The position numbers and the translations under genes are program-made. This document shows positions 45,812 through 59,103 of a stretch of 64,000 nucleotides of DNA, in pieces (positions within the stretch are counted from its first letter, which is position 1; every line of letters starts with the position of its first letter). The notes beneath the pieces were generated by a model, which saw only the letters and a program-made list of their open reading frames with translations, had not been told where the DNA came from and searched no databases. The DNA is from Cornus controversa (taxonomy: Eukaryota; Streptophyta; Magnoliopsida; Cornales; Cornaceae): NCBI GenBank assembly GCA_026545225.1, contig CM048849.1:26670836-26734835 (forward strand), read 5' to 3'.

Positions 45812-48566
45812 CGGGGGTTTGTTTTGTTCTGGGCCTTGAGCAAACTATAGCTGGGTGATCATCTGTTGCTTGCTTTTACACAACTGAGGAGACAAAAGAT
45901 GGTCAAAATTTTCCTTTCGGAATCTGTTAGATGGGCCTATCTTTGTAAAACAGACACATGCCTTCCCTCTCAATATCAGCTTAGAAGAGAGTGCAATATT
46001 CCCTTTTCCAAATTATCAGAAGTCTTTGAATTGGAATTATGTATTGTGTGTTTTTTTTTTTTTTTTTACACTCAAGTGAATTTTATTCTTAGACTTAATG
46101 CTTGTATAATAGGGCCAAATTTTTTATTCACTTGAGCCAACTCTTTGAAAATTGTGTGTGTGTTTTCTAAGAGTATATCTTGCATTTTTATCTAATACAC
46201 TCCAAGAATCCTAATGGCAAAAACTCTCACCTTACATTCTAGAGATTGAGAGTTCAAATTCCTTTGAGGCTACTTCTAGAAAAATTTCTCGATAATTATG
46301 AAGTGCGATTGCATGTCTGGTGGGTAGATTATGGGATATTCTAGGAGACCCGACACCGCCATTTAACTGACACTCCACTTAAAAGAGATAAATTAGAAAG
46401 TGCTCTTACTTTAGAAACATTCATTTAACTCATCTCTTTCGCATCATCTTGGGTTGCAACAATTTCTTTAATGGAGTAATGATTTTTTTTTATTTTCTAT
46501 ATATTTTTTGTATTATGGAATGAGAAATCATTTCATGTGATTGCCAATTTCAATTTGCGAATAATCCATGAGACTAGCCTCAAAGGAAAGGAAATTGAAT
46601 ATTGGACTTGCACCTTAACAGAGTCAGCCCAATAAGAGTATGATATAGATCAAGTGAGGTTTGGGCATGGTCCACGAACCTAGTTTCACCAAAATAAGAA
46701 TCAAAATCAAGTTGACTTGGGCCTAAAATTTTATATGATTGCTTTAACTTCAAAATAATTTTACTCCTGTATTGTTTGCACCAAAATTGAATTTGATGAT
46801 AGAAAGAACAGCCATAGAGAAGCTTATGTGTTCTCAATGTGTGCAACTAGAGGTGACAAATCCCGCCTAAACTCACGAATTCATCCATTAATTAATGATG
46901 GTTGGGTGAGTGATTTAAATAAATGGATCATAAACGGGTCAGATAACTCTTTTCTTGAATATAACCCAAACATAATTGGAACAGAACCGTAACACGCACA
47001 CTCTCTCCAAACTATTCCAACTATCTCTCTATATAAAAAATTTCAACAACTCATAAATTTTACATATATGTGGGTATGTATATATAATATACAATTCAAG
47101 TATTTATTAATTTTTTGGATCAAACTCTCTCTCTCTCTCTCTAAACATAAATAAATATATATATGTGTGTGTGCGCGCGCGCGCACGAGTTCGCGTATAT
47201 ATAAATACATATAGTTGATTTGTCCTCATCAAACACTCTCTCTCTCTCATACACACACTAGTCTTAGTTACATATGCATTTGACTTGCATAAAATATTTA
47301 CATGGACATTTTGTTTGATTCTCATCCTAGAGTTAGATGCACCACATGCATAACCTTATTTTCATTTGTGCAATTCTTTCATTGAACTTTCTGATATGAC
47401 TTACCAGATTGAATTGTTCATGTGACATAGTGCCACAGTATTTAATACTTTGTTCTTATTTCTAAATTTTTCCTTCAGTTTTTATATTCTTCTATTAATT
47501 CTTATTTTACAACTTTTCTCTATAAGTTAAATAATTACAGAAGCAGTTACATGTTAATTTAAAAAAGAGTCTCGTTACATAGGATCCAACTAATATAAAA
47601 ACAAAATTGGGCACAACTTTTAAGGTGGGGCCTTAAAGGATTACATCATATTAATGATTATGCCTAAGAATTACTTTTTTATTGTATTAATTCTAAAATT
47701 ATCTTGACCAAAGACATTATATATATATATAGACACACACATACAGTGCAAAATTAAAACTTTTAATACCTTTCAAAAATAAAATCTTAAATGAGAAGGC
47801 CCAAGTTTACAATTCAAGTGAAATTTTAGTATCCTACCAATTGATGTAGTCTATGCTCACTTAAATATTTCACATTCAATAAATATTGAATTTTTAATGT
47901 AACAATATTGGGTAACGGAGCACAAAAAACTTCATATTTAAAATTGTTTTGCTCCTACCCAATTAATAAAGAGAGTTTTGTCTTGATTTTTAGAGAGAGA
48001 AAATTGAAGTTCTGAATTTAGATAAAGAATTTTTTTTTAAAATATACTTAGGCCTACAAGTAAGATGCGGGTTGACTTACCCATTTAATACCCAACCCAT
48101 TTATGACCCATTAAAACGGGTCAATAATGGATAATTGGCCCATTTAATACGCTCCCGAACCACCCATTTGCCGCCCATAGTGGCAACAGAGGAAAGTGAA
48201 GGAAGTTGGATGACTGCAAATAACTTTATTTGTTTAAATTTGAAATTAAACGGTTGAAAGAACCACCATAAGTTCAAGTATAAATTGTTGTTGAAGAAAA
48301 TGTTGAAAAGATCCCCGACCATCAAATTTTCAATTAACTTGTATTTCCTTTGTACTTTTCTATATTCATAGGAGTTTTTTAGTTTAGTTAAGGCCTTGCA
48401 ATAACAGAAATTTACTTTCATTTCATTTCCTTTACTTTACTGCATTTGTAGAAGTAGTGTAAAGTAATTCAAACATTAACTCTTGTATCATTCATATGAG
48501 ACTTTATTTATGGTATAAACTCAACGTTTGGATGTCTTGTCTCCTTATCTTTTATTCTAGAAATTA
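45812..48566. repeat. Duplicated non-coding block, copy 2, left part
   Basis: Counterpart of 2554-5121. It carries its own insertions and microsatellite changes, including an alternating purine-pyrimidine run at 47157-47185. No domain-bearing frame is present. Just before its left edge is a GC-rich hairpin (45797-45816). An internal sub-repeat (gtggcaacagaggaaagtg through aattgttgttgaag, 48179-48320) recurs at about 51040-51170, so the block also contains older internal duplication. Confidence 0.8.
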
Positions 48567-48573
48567 TCTTTTA

Positions 48574-50503
48574 ATGCTTCGTTTGGTAGGAAGGAAGGAA
48601 GAATGGTGGAGGGAAGACATGAGAGATGGATCAAATTTATTTTGTTTGGTATAGAGGATGCAAGAACGGAATAGAAAAGAGCATGGATGAGTCATTCTTC
48701 ATCTTTCACAAATTTTCATCCCTCCAAATTTGGACAATTTAGACGAAAGATAGTGTTGACCCAAAGGTGTTGACCTAAGGGCAATCTAGTAATTTTGATG
48801 ACTACAAACCATTAATGGTGTCTTTACCACTAATGTATACATTGAGTGATTATGTTAGTGATCAAATTTAAAGACAAGACTCAAGAAAATAAATTCAATT
48901 CCAGCACTTCAAGCTCAAAGAAGTATCATACATATTCAAGAGTACGAAAATTAAAGAAAACTAGGAAGCCTTCAAGCTTACAATGTCGTTCAAATTCAAT
49001 GAAGTATCTCAAACAAGCAAGTCATACCTCCAAAAGCTCAACCGATCAATCCTCATTGAAGAAATGGGTAGATAGGATGGTGAATGCTTAGGAATTTATG
49101 TCAAAGTATATTTGAATTCTAATGAAGCTCAAACATTTTCAAAGATCATGCATAAAAATATTTTTTCACTTATTCTTGATCTTTCATCATCATACAATAG
49201 GTTTTAAACTTCACTCACATTCCTTTATTAACCTATAAATGTGTTTGAACATCTTTCAAAAATTGCTAACTCACACTTTAATAGAGTTTCAGTCGCCTGA
49301 TGGGTTCCATCGGCCGGTTGACAGATTATGTAATTCACTCTATTAGAGGTTACAAAACAGAGGAAGCTATAACATTGTTTCAGCTAGTCAAAACAGTATT
49401 ATTAGCCGGCTGATGATACCCATCAGACGGATGGTATAACTTGGCAATCATTCCAGTAAAGGTTGCAAAACAGGGGAAGTTAAAACATTATTTCAGTTGG
49501 CCGAAGCATAGCTTCAGCTGACCGAAACAATGTCCATCAGCCCATATCAGACTTTGAATCGAATGGTTATTTTTTGCATTTAATGTTCCCCCAACCAACT
49601 CTAACTACATTGATTCAACTTGCTTTGTCTATATAATGTTCTTATACATTAAAGAGTAATTATTACACACAACTTGAGCATTCAATATTTTCATCTACCA
49701 TTTTGCTAAAATCATTTCAAGAGACTTGAGCTTCATCTTGTGAATTCATTTCATACTCTAATCTTGTGAGATTACACTTATGTATTCATCAATTTTGAGA
49801 AATATCTATTGAGAGCTTATCATTGTAAATCTACTTTGAGGGTTTCATTTGTATTCACTTCTTTCATTCAAAGGATTGGTTTGATCTATAAGAAGCCTAA
49901 AAGAGGTTGTTCCTTTCGCATTGGTTGGTGTGACCCAAGGAAGGCTAGGAGGAAGAGTTTCTCTTAGCAAGAAGGTTTTGCTCTCTACATATTAGGAGGT
50001 TCCTTATTAGATTTGGAAAGTCTCAAGAAGGGTCTTGAGGCGAGCAGTATGAATTCTGAACCTCGCAAAAATCATCGTGTGATTGGCGTTTGATTTCTCT
50101 ATCCCTATTTTTTATATTATGCTTAAATTGCCTCATTTGTTTATCTTGCCTATCTTACATAACATGAGTAGTTTAATTGTTCATATATTATTTTTAAAAT
50201 GCAAAAATTATACATGATTTCTCATTGACCCCAATCACCCCCCCCCCCTTTAGGGTCAATACTTGGCTAACTGACGTGAAGGAAGAAAGGCAAGGCTATT
50301 ATACATATTTTAAAATATAAAACTTTCCTTATTTCTCTTCTCTTATCTCATAACAAACATAGTAATGTATTATCTCATTCTCTTCTCTTCCATCTAAATA
50401 AACGAAAAGAGGGAAGAACACAATCTCATCCCTAGAGATGTCTCATACATTCCAACTTCTCTCCCTTCCATCCAATTTTCTTCCTTCCTACCAAACATAG
50501 CAT
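48574..50503. mobile_element. Inverted-repeat element containing a solo LTR
   Basis: The left end atgcttcgtttggtaggaag and the right end, reverse-complemented, atgctatgtttggtaggaag are inverted. Together with 410 bp of purine-rich left arm and pyrimidine-rich right arm, they form a non-autonomous transposon. No clear target duplication was found. A solo Copia LTR (48754-50272) sits inside. The position corresponds to the place where copy 1 of the block is split by the large retroelement insert. Confidence 0.6.
48754..50272 (+). mobile_element. Solo Sirevirus LTR
   Basis: It aligns from end to end with the LTR at 59104-60542. It starts TGTTGACCCAAAGG, shares the aacctaagggcaatct-type opening and the gaacctcgcaaaaatcatcg segment near the 3' end (50060/60330), and ends caccccccccccttta, gggtcaat. 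The terminal CA appears to be CT. The palindrome array region (49289-49560) is recognisable, but every GTCGAC core has decayed, so this copy is older. No primer site or coding region follows. The flanks gatag and gacgt are not a convincing target duplication. Confidence 0.75.
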
Positions 50504-52962
50504 AAATGTCCTCCTTCCAAAGACAGTCATCCTAAAATCACCTAATCCATTATTCCTTTTTCAATTGTAGGAAAATTAGTTTGGCTACTCAAAATTAAGT
50601 CAATTTGATTCTGGAATGCCCTTGAAAAATTATTTGAGCCAAACAATTTTGCATGCCTCGTGGGACAAAGTGTCAAAACATTCATGGACATTACAACAGG
50701 TGAACATGCAAGTTGATAAAAAAAAAAAAAACACCCAAAGAACTCTATTAGAATTTGAACACTGGCCATAAATTCTTTCAAAAGAACAATCGGTCAATGT
50801 AACCGATTTAAATTTTGATTCTTAAATTTCAGCTCTTTAAAAATTTAACCTGCCCTCATTTTTAAAGATTTGGGGGCATTATTTGCACCAAAATATATAT
50901 TTGAGTGTAGGTTATGTGGAAGAATTTGAATAGAAAAATTAGTTGATGATGTCAAAAAGAAAATTGAATTTGATGATGAAAGAACAGCTAAAGAGAAGAC
51001 GTATTTGATAGATAATTGTTGGCTATGCGTTCTGGATATATGGCAACAGAGGAAAGTGAAGGAATAAATAATTTTATTTGTTTGAATTTGAAATTAAATG
51101 GTTGAAACGACCTCCCTAAGTTTAAGTATAAATTGTTGCTAAAGAGAATGTTGAAAAGGTCTCCAACCAAAACACATCACTTTCATTATGTAGCCTTCAT
51201 TTTTCCTCCACTTTACTATTTTTCTTTGGATGTAGTTTTAATAGTACTATAATTCTATTTAATATCTACTTCTTGATTCCTTGTAAAAGATCAATGCTTA
51301 AGGGAATAAAGTGAACGCTTATACAAAGTTATTTTGTCTTTTTCCTAGTAAATGATGGGATAAAATCCTTTTGTCTCCTTACTTGTGAATGCTTGGACAT
51401 AATTTCATCTATCTCCTTTTTATTGTGGAAGTTGTTTGTAATATGGAATAAACTGTAGATTGTTTTCTTTCATTCCTTTTTATCATTTTTGTTTATTCTA
51501 GAATTTGTTGTGGAAAAGTCCTCGTTCTAGAGGTAATATGAAACTACAGGGAAGAGTCCTACCTCCCCACATCGCCTAATCTAAATTAAACCGATTAATC
51601 ACAATTTGATGAAGTACGGAACAAGGAAATTAAAGGAATTGAAAGTACGGGATGATAAAAGAAATAATTGAAGTGCAATTGCTAGAATTAAAGTATGAAA
51701 AGTGCTGGACTTGAAATGAATTTAAACAAAACGTAGTGCATAATCGAAAATGCAGGACCTTGGATTCAAACACATTGAAATACATCACAAAAATATAAAG
51801 GAATTACAAAGTGCTAGACTTTGAATTGAAGTGTTGTTGTGTGTGTTGAGCAGGGTTTGCAATGTATGCAATGGTGCTCTATTTATAGATTTTTCTAATG
51901 AAAGTTACTGCTGAGTAGTTCCACTAGCAGTTGACAGCTTTCCAAGTGGTCCAATTAGACTTTGCCACTTATCATATGATCTCCTTGACCTTCTGATTAT
52001 GTTTACATCTTTAAGACCACGTTCTGTTGTGGCTTCAAATTAACAGTTGTGGGTGATTGTTCCAATGGAAATGGAAGATGGTAGTTTCCATTGGAAGATT
52101 TCGCTACTTGTCTTACGTTCTCCTTGATATTCTCACCGTGTTTATATTTTGTAATGCATGTCTCCTCGTGTGCTACAACTTCTTAAATGGTGGGCTAAGT
52201 GGTATTACTCAAGTGACATGTTTTTTGCCACTTTCCTGAATTGCATATAGAACTTCCCACGGTTCAGCAACTTTATTTATTGGAGACTCTATGTTTGCTT
52301 GAAATTCTCAACCATTTGCCTTGTTCAAACAATGGTTTAGATTCATTGAATATAGACACTTTTGCATTCCATAACTTCCACGAATCCCATATATATATAT
52401 ACATCACGTCCAATATACTTCTTATATATTTGTAGCAAACAATTCCTAAAATATCTCCACGTTTTCAAAATTTCTATAGGGATAAACATGTAATCCTTCA
52501 CCACTTTCATACTTGCCCCCACTTCCCTTGATTAGTTCCTAAGACTTCTCTTTAGTTTGATAAGCATCCCACGTTTTTCTCTTTGAGTCTTGATTTTAGG
52601 AAACCATTTTAACATGCTAATAACTAAGAGAATATAAATTTGACAAAGTCAAATTAAATCCCTAATTGTCATGTATCATTGTATCATGCCACTTGCATTT
52701 TCTTTTGGTGGACCGCGTCACACGAGATCTTCTCTTGGTCATTCCTTTCTTTTTAGGCTACGTGTCATCTGATTAGTGGCTCACAATTTAAAGGTCTGTA
52801 TTTTGGGTGACTCTCTACTTTAGGAAGCTTATTCACCTTTCATATTGTCACGTGTCAATTTTCCAGCGGCCATTGACACAGGAATCTGCTATGGCGAGTT
52901 CCATTAGAACTCTCCACTCAACACTTTCTAATTAAATGGTAGCTACTGAAAATATTGGTATT

Positions 52963-52998
<36 letters not shown>

Positions 52999-54120
52999 AT
53001 CAAATTAATTCTATGACCATTTTAATTCGTTTATGCTGGGATGATGTTGAAACTACCCTGGTTTTAGGATTTTGCAAGGTTAAGAATATTTTCTTTATGT
53101 GGCATTTGAAAGTGCTTTGCTTACTTTTGATAGCACATAGAAGTGTTTTTTTTTTCCATCTAAGATAAAGAATGAATAAATTAGAAAAGAAAGGATATAC
53201 ATCAGCAAAGGGGTATGCCCCAGGAAGAAAATAAACCAGCCCAAAAACAAGGCATAGGGACCAGCGACAAAAGAGAACCCCAAGAAGGCCCAAAAATGGA
53301 CCCACAAAACAAACAAACAAACAAACAAAGGGACCAACCAACAAAAGCCCAATCCAAACTAGACCCAACCCATACGCATTTCCTATCTAAAGAATCTAAC
53401 AAATATAATAACACTTTGCAAATCCATTTTTTACTTTTAAAATTATACCAAAATGAATTAAGAGTGCTGAAGAAAGTTAGACGACCATAAAGCTAGCAAA
53501 TACAACGACTTGAGTTAATGATTAGGAAAAAAAAAATCATGGTTGAATAATAACTGTTTGTAAAAGATTGTAGAATTTAGAAACTAAAAAGGATAAGAAA
53601 GATCATTTCGCTCCTTCCAACCACGGAGCTAGGAATTTGCTCAAGGAAAAAATCTAAATCAAAAGAATAAATGAAAAAAATTAATTTTTGATTAAAAAGA
53701 ATTTCCATTCAATAAAATTACAATCATTCTCAACAAAATTTTACCTTTTAAAAATGTTGCTTGATAATCTCACTGTATGTCAAGCATATTTCGTGGTCAA
53801 AACTTGATTAATCAATTTATAAGTTTTGTACGAGTAATGATACGCACGGTGAAAGTTATTGCCGAATAAAAATCGAAACACTTTTTTATCTATCAGATAG
53901 TGTATGTGGGACCTAAATAATTATTTCATTTTTACTATCCAATAGATAGAGTAATATTCGATTATTTATTTAGTGATAACTTTCATTATCTTAATCATTT
54001 TTCTTTTTGTATTTGAGTCTTGATTTTGAAAGGTGAACATTGGTAGATCATCACAAGTTCAAATCTGGACAACCAAAAGTGAACAACATTTAAGTCAGGT
54101 AAGTGTTTGTGATCGAGTAC

Positions 54121-55007
54121 AAATAAGTCCTATAAAATTTTCAAAAAGACAAAAAAGCCCTACTTTTAAACACTAATGACAAATAAGTCCTTTAAAAATT
54201 TTACAAAAACAAATAAGTACTATAAATTTTTTACAAAGACAAATAAGTCATACTTTTAAAAAATATTTCCAACTAAGTTCAAATTTTATAAATAATTAAC
54301 TTTTTTTCAATATTGCCATTTATTTCTCAATTTTCATTAGTGCCTTTTTTTCACACTAAAATACAAATTTTCTCTCTACTTTCAATATTTTTTAACTAAT
54401 ACCTATTTAAAAAAAATATTAATTGTTACCAAAATTAATAATCCTAAAACAATTAAAAAACTTTTTCAAACTCACTTTCCGTAAATACTCACAACTTGTT
54501 AAAATGCAATGAAATACTTTTCATTCATTACATTATGAATAATAAATAATTTTTTCTATTGTTTTCGAATTTTCCATTTAATATATCTTAAAAAAAACTC
54601 AATAATAAAAAATAAATCTCTATGAATTTAAGACAATGTTAACTAAAAATATTATCAAATTATCTTAGTAAATCGAATATAATGTGAATTTGAAATAAAA
54701 CTATTTTCTTTAATTATTTAATTTCAATAAAGTTTTTAGCAAAATAGTTTCGAGAAAATTAGTTAGGCAACATACGTGATATATGAAAAGGGTAAAAGAA
54801 GTTGTACTAGTTATAGACTTTGTTCGATTTTTTTTATAAAAAGTAGGATTTCATTGTCTGATGAACTTTTTTTTTAGAATTTATTTGTCTTTGTGAAAAT
54901 TTTATACGACTTATTTGTCTTTAAAGTTTAAAAGTAGGACACTTCTTTGTATTTATGAAAATTTTATAGGACTTATTTGTCTTTAGAGTTTAAAAGTAGG
55001 ACTTATT
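54121..55007. mobile_element. Inverted-repeat element with internal AAATAAGTCC repeats, copy 2 only
   Basis: The left end opens aaataagtcctataaaattt and the right end, reverse-complemented, opens taataagtcctacttttaaa. Both arms repeat two words, acaaataagtcctataaaa and tacttttaaac, two to four times, giving long imperfect inverted arms around an AT-rich non-coding centre. At the matching point in the first block copy (31694-31815) there is unrelated sequence. A target duplication is not evident, so the superfamily is open. Confidence 0.6.
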
Positions 55008-56226
55008 AGTAATTTTCTCAATTTTTATTTCTTTATATTATTAGACTTCCTAATTTTTTTTCTTTATTATTAGACCCCACCCAATAGAGATTTAATACTT
55101 TGTCCAAAGAATTTAATTCATTTTAAAACTTTTTAGTCCACTTTGTATTAAAACTCCAATTCTATCCTTATCATAACTCTTTTTTTTTATCTCTCCCTCC
55201 ATATTCCACCATTTTTCTCTTCTATCATTAGTCATTACACAACTGTATTAATTATTGAATATATATCAAACCGATAATTATTAGAATTTATAAAAAAATT
55301 TATCTTCTATATTAACATTTGTCTTCTTTTTTCCCCCTTATTCCTACCTTTTTTTTCTCCTCACTGGTTGCAATGATTTTTTTTTCTCCCACTCATAATC
55401 TCATTACAAACTCTCCATCTCCCTCCTTTCTCATTATGTTTGTTCTCTTTTCCACTCATTACAATCTCACTATCTCACATTATCTGAATTATCTTTCATT
55501 CCATCATATATTTTGGTATTTTGGGACTCTTCAAGAAGTTGAAAGTAGAAAATTTTTAATTGGGTGCGATAAGTTTATTGGAAGCTACAAAATAGGAATA
55601 AAAGGATTGAAGAATTTATTACAACTAATAATTAAAGCATAACAAAAAATATAGGTGAAAATTCAACAAATGAATAACCAAGTGATCTAAAAGAATTAGA
55701 AGATTATCCCATTCCGCTCAACATTGATTTCTAAGACTCAGCTCTTAGAAGTTAAAGACACTTGGTCTCTTTTCTTACTATTTTTCTTCTCAACCCAACA
55801 TTTGGGTATTTCTTTCTTTCTCCTTTAATTGTATATATATATAAATTTTTTTTTCATTTTTCTCTCAAAATTTTTATCATTTTTTTCTCAACAAAGTAAT
55901 TTTTCATTGAAAAGATAATTTTGAAAATAGACAATTTTGGTCGCTTGTGGTTCCATCCTTGTGGAATTTCTTGTATTCATATTCAATTTTGTGCCGTCGC
56001 AAATGAGTCCTCGTCCACACCTTTGGAAATTCCCTTATTAGAATGGCTTTGACCTCTCGCCTGATATGAGAATGAAAAAATAAAGAAAACTCTCAGTCGG
56101 AAAACTCTATCAATGGGTAACCCATAAAAATTGGGTTTGATCTATCTTTAGTTTTTTAAACACGTATCGAAGTTTAATTGGGCTATATCACCTACGAGGA
56201 CAAATTTCGGCCTTCCATATTATTTA

Positions 56227-57149
56227 GGGTTAAATTCACATACCTCTCCTGAGGTTTGGTCAAATTATACTCGGAGAGACCATTTGACCTTTATTTCTTT
56301 CACCTCTCCTAAATCCATTTTTTCGATAGTCGGAGTAAATGTTAAATGTGAAAAGATAATTTTGCCATTGTATTATAATATTACATTATATTTCAAATAT
56401 GATAAAATACAATAACCTCTCCTGAGATTTGCTGTAATTGCACTAACCTCTCTTGAAAATAAATCTGATTTCTAAAATGACATATTTTCTCACATTATAC
56501 CCTCTCTCTCTTCAGTCTTCTTTTGTACCCTTGCTACACTATCAACGTCACCATCCATGAGCACCATTGATCTTCGATCTTGCTCCTAACATATCTGAAT
56601 CAATTGCCAAAATTTCTATCACACAAATTCTTTTCAAATATCTTTGATCATGGTCATATATATACAACACTTGCATATGATCGAATCTATGGACCGAGTT
56701 GTTGAGTTTTGTCACGAGCCATATGTATGAGTTGATGAAAATGACCGGGCCAGTAGTGTCGTGTACCTAGAAGCATACATATCATTTTAGAAATTAGATT
56801 TTTTTATTATTAAATTATTTGAGGGTATAATCATAAAATCATCCTAAAATATTATTTCAAATCATCATAGGGAGGTCCGTGCAACTATGGCAAACCTAAG
56901 GGGAGTTCAGTGCAATTATGACAAACCTCGGGAGAGGTCAGTGCAATTATGGCAAACCTCAGGGGATGTCATTGTATTTTACCATATTTAAAATATAATG
57001 TGATATAATAATGTAATGGCAAAATTGTCTCTTAAAATTTATTCAGGCCGCCGAAAAAATTAATTTAGGGGAGATGAATGAAATAAAAGTCAAACGGTTT
57101 CTCTGAGTGTAATTTGACAAACCTTAGACGAGGTAAGTGAATTTAACCC
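56227..57149. mobile_element. Foldback MULE-like element, copy 2 counterpart
   Basis: The same insertion as 33194-34097, with flanks TATTATTTA (56218-56226) and TAGTATTTA (57150-57158), one mismatch. It contains the inner element at 56401-56983. Sharing the site and the flank with copy 1 shows that the insertion is older than the block duplication. Confidence 0.8.
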
Positions 57150-57348
57150 TAGTATTTATGTGTAAGACTAATGATCAAAGCATATTAATTCACACTTATA
57201 TTCTATAGCACACCAATTTATTAAATGTTTGTATTAATATTCTATTTTAAAGATAATCAATTTCTCTCTCAAATCCAATAATATTAAAATAGTTGGTAAT
57301 TTTAAAAACTCAACACTATTATGTTTTGATGATAATTAAATATAATTA

Positions 57349-58662
57349 GGGTAATTTACACTTAGGACCCCTGTGTTTTGCCTTATTTCACTTTGACCCC
57401 CTTACCTTTGTAAAATTACACTTTTCCCCTGTCAAAACAATGTCAGTTGTCGGAATAAACTTTCTAGATGAAATGACTAAACTACCCTTGTTGTGTTAAA
57501 AGATATTTTTTTTACCAAACACACTAGTCCAAACTTGTCTTTATTGATAAACCAAACCAAACATTCCACTAAGGATCCCATCAACTGAACCAAAACCAAA
57601 CACTTCACTCTCGTTCTATACAATGACCACCTAACTAATCATGACTTTAGAAATCCAATCATACACCCCAAAACTATCGATGATGACCGGAGACATAAGT
57701 GAACCGGCCACCACCACAACCACCCACTCTATCCACAAATAGAAACACCAACTACCACCTCCCCACCACCACTGTCGTCGGCACCACCACCAAGAAACTA
57801 ACCGTCATGCTCCTCATCTTACTCATCTACTTTAGAGGTGGCGATGACCCTTTGGAGAAGAATTACTGTCCAAACTGTCTATATGCCACCACAACCCCTA
57901 TCTACTGTTTCCATGAATCAAACATAATCGCATAACCCAAAATCATCGACATACCTAATCTCACATTCAACAACAATCACTCTCTTTGGAAAACACAATC
58001 GAACTCATCCTCACTGTCACTGAAGCCATCATTGTCTCTAATCGCCGTCACCATCAACGACGGCTATCATGAGAGCTCAAACCATCGTGTTAGCTCAGAG
58101 TTACAATCATCGTCGCCACTTTTACCTTCTTAGGTTCTCATCATCGAAGGTGGTTGTCACAACTCTTTTTGTCTTCGTTGCCGGCCAACCATCACTGTCC
58201 CCGTCGTCACACTGGAGCGTCATTGAGAACCTTGGTCGTTTTCTCTCTATGTCATCTTGTACACAATCTGTTACAGAATTTTGGTAAAGGGAAACATTTG
58301 GTTTGTTTATAACCAAAGTCAAACCAACTTATGGTTTAGATTTGATGGACCTAATCCAAAAGAAATCCAGTAGTTCAAATTTAGGCTTAAACAAGATTGT
58401 TTGTTTAGGCTCATTTCAGTATCACTCTAATGTTCATTTGAGGGGGAAAGTCTTAAATTAAGTTTGGAGGGTAATCTGGGTATAAAAATTACTTTTTAGA
58501 TGATGTAAGCCAAAAAATTCTCCGGTGGTTTGAGAAAGTCTCTGGAGGGGGTCAAAGTGCTCATTATTTCATAAAATAAGGGGTGTGAGTGTACTTTTGC
58601 AAATCACAGGAGGTCAAAGTGAAATAAAAGCAAACCACAAGGGGTCTAAATGTAAATTATCC
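57349..58662. mobile_element. MULE-like element with GC-richer interior, copy 2 only
   Basis: Perfect 9-bp target duplication ATATAATTA (57340-57348 and 58663-58671). The inverted ends of about 80 bp open gggtaatttacacttagg and, on the right, ggataatttacatttaga, continuing through tatttcactttgacc on both sides. The first block copy has the empty site near 34288. The 1.3-kb element has no transposase. Its interior (57690-58290) is richer in GC and CpG than its surroundings and has two short open plus-strand frames, 57699-57935 and 58069-58287, without a recognisable domain. It could be captured host sequence. Confidence 0.82.
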
Positions 58663-59103
58663 ATATAATTATTATAAATAAATTTTTATTGCTTAGTGAA
58701 ACGTAACATAATGACTCTCTCCTTGCCAACTTAATTATATAGATTATGTGCTAAAAATTAAAAATAAAAATTGTATAGATTATAATTCTATGTCCCAACA
58801 AATTATTTTTATTATTTTATTTTATTTTTAAAAACGATTTTTCAGCTACCCACTAAATCTGTTAGAACCTTTGGCCAATCCATACTTCAACTACTTGGCC
58901 AGAAGCCAAAATCAGTTAAATGTGATTTTGGAGTTTATTTATTTTGGTACAAAATGCTTAAGAACCATTTCTTGCATACCACCAACCGATTCTAAAGGGT
59001 TGTTTGGTATTGCTGTCGTATTCCATTTTCTGATTTCTAAAAAATGAAATTTGAAAACCTATTATGCTGTTATTTCTGTTAAAAGTAGAATACATTTGGT
59101 AAC

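Larger units (their letters stand above)
50532..58932. repeat. Duplicated non-coding block, copy 2, right part
   Basis: Counterpart of 28104-35392. It differs from copy 1 by two element insertions (54121-55007 and 57349-58662), by lacking the element at 34313-35130, and by a deletion of about 200 bp relative to copy 1 near 55620. A TA microsatellite at 52965-52994 replaces the CA/TA run of copy 1. Open frames here are AT-rich and not conserved between copies. I see no gene. Confidence 0.8.

Noticed and set aside
53202-53414. Hydrophobic minus-strand frames, also at 30763-30978, as a small membrane protein gene shared by the block copies
   Set aside because: The frames come partly from a (caaa)n run, differ in frame and content between copies, and show no conserved domain.
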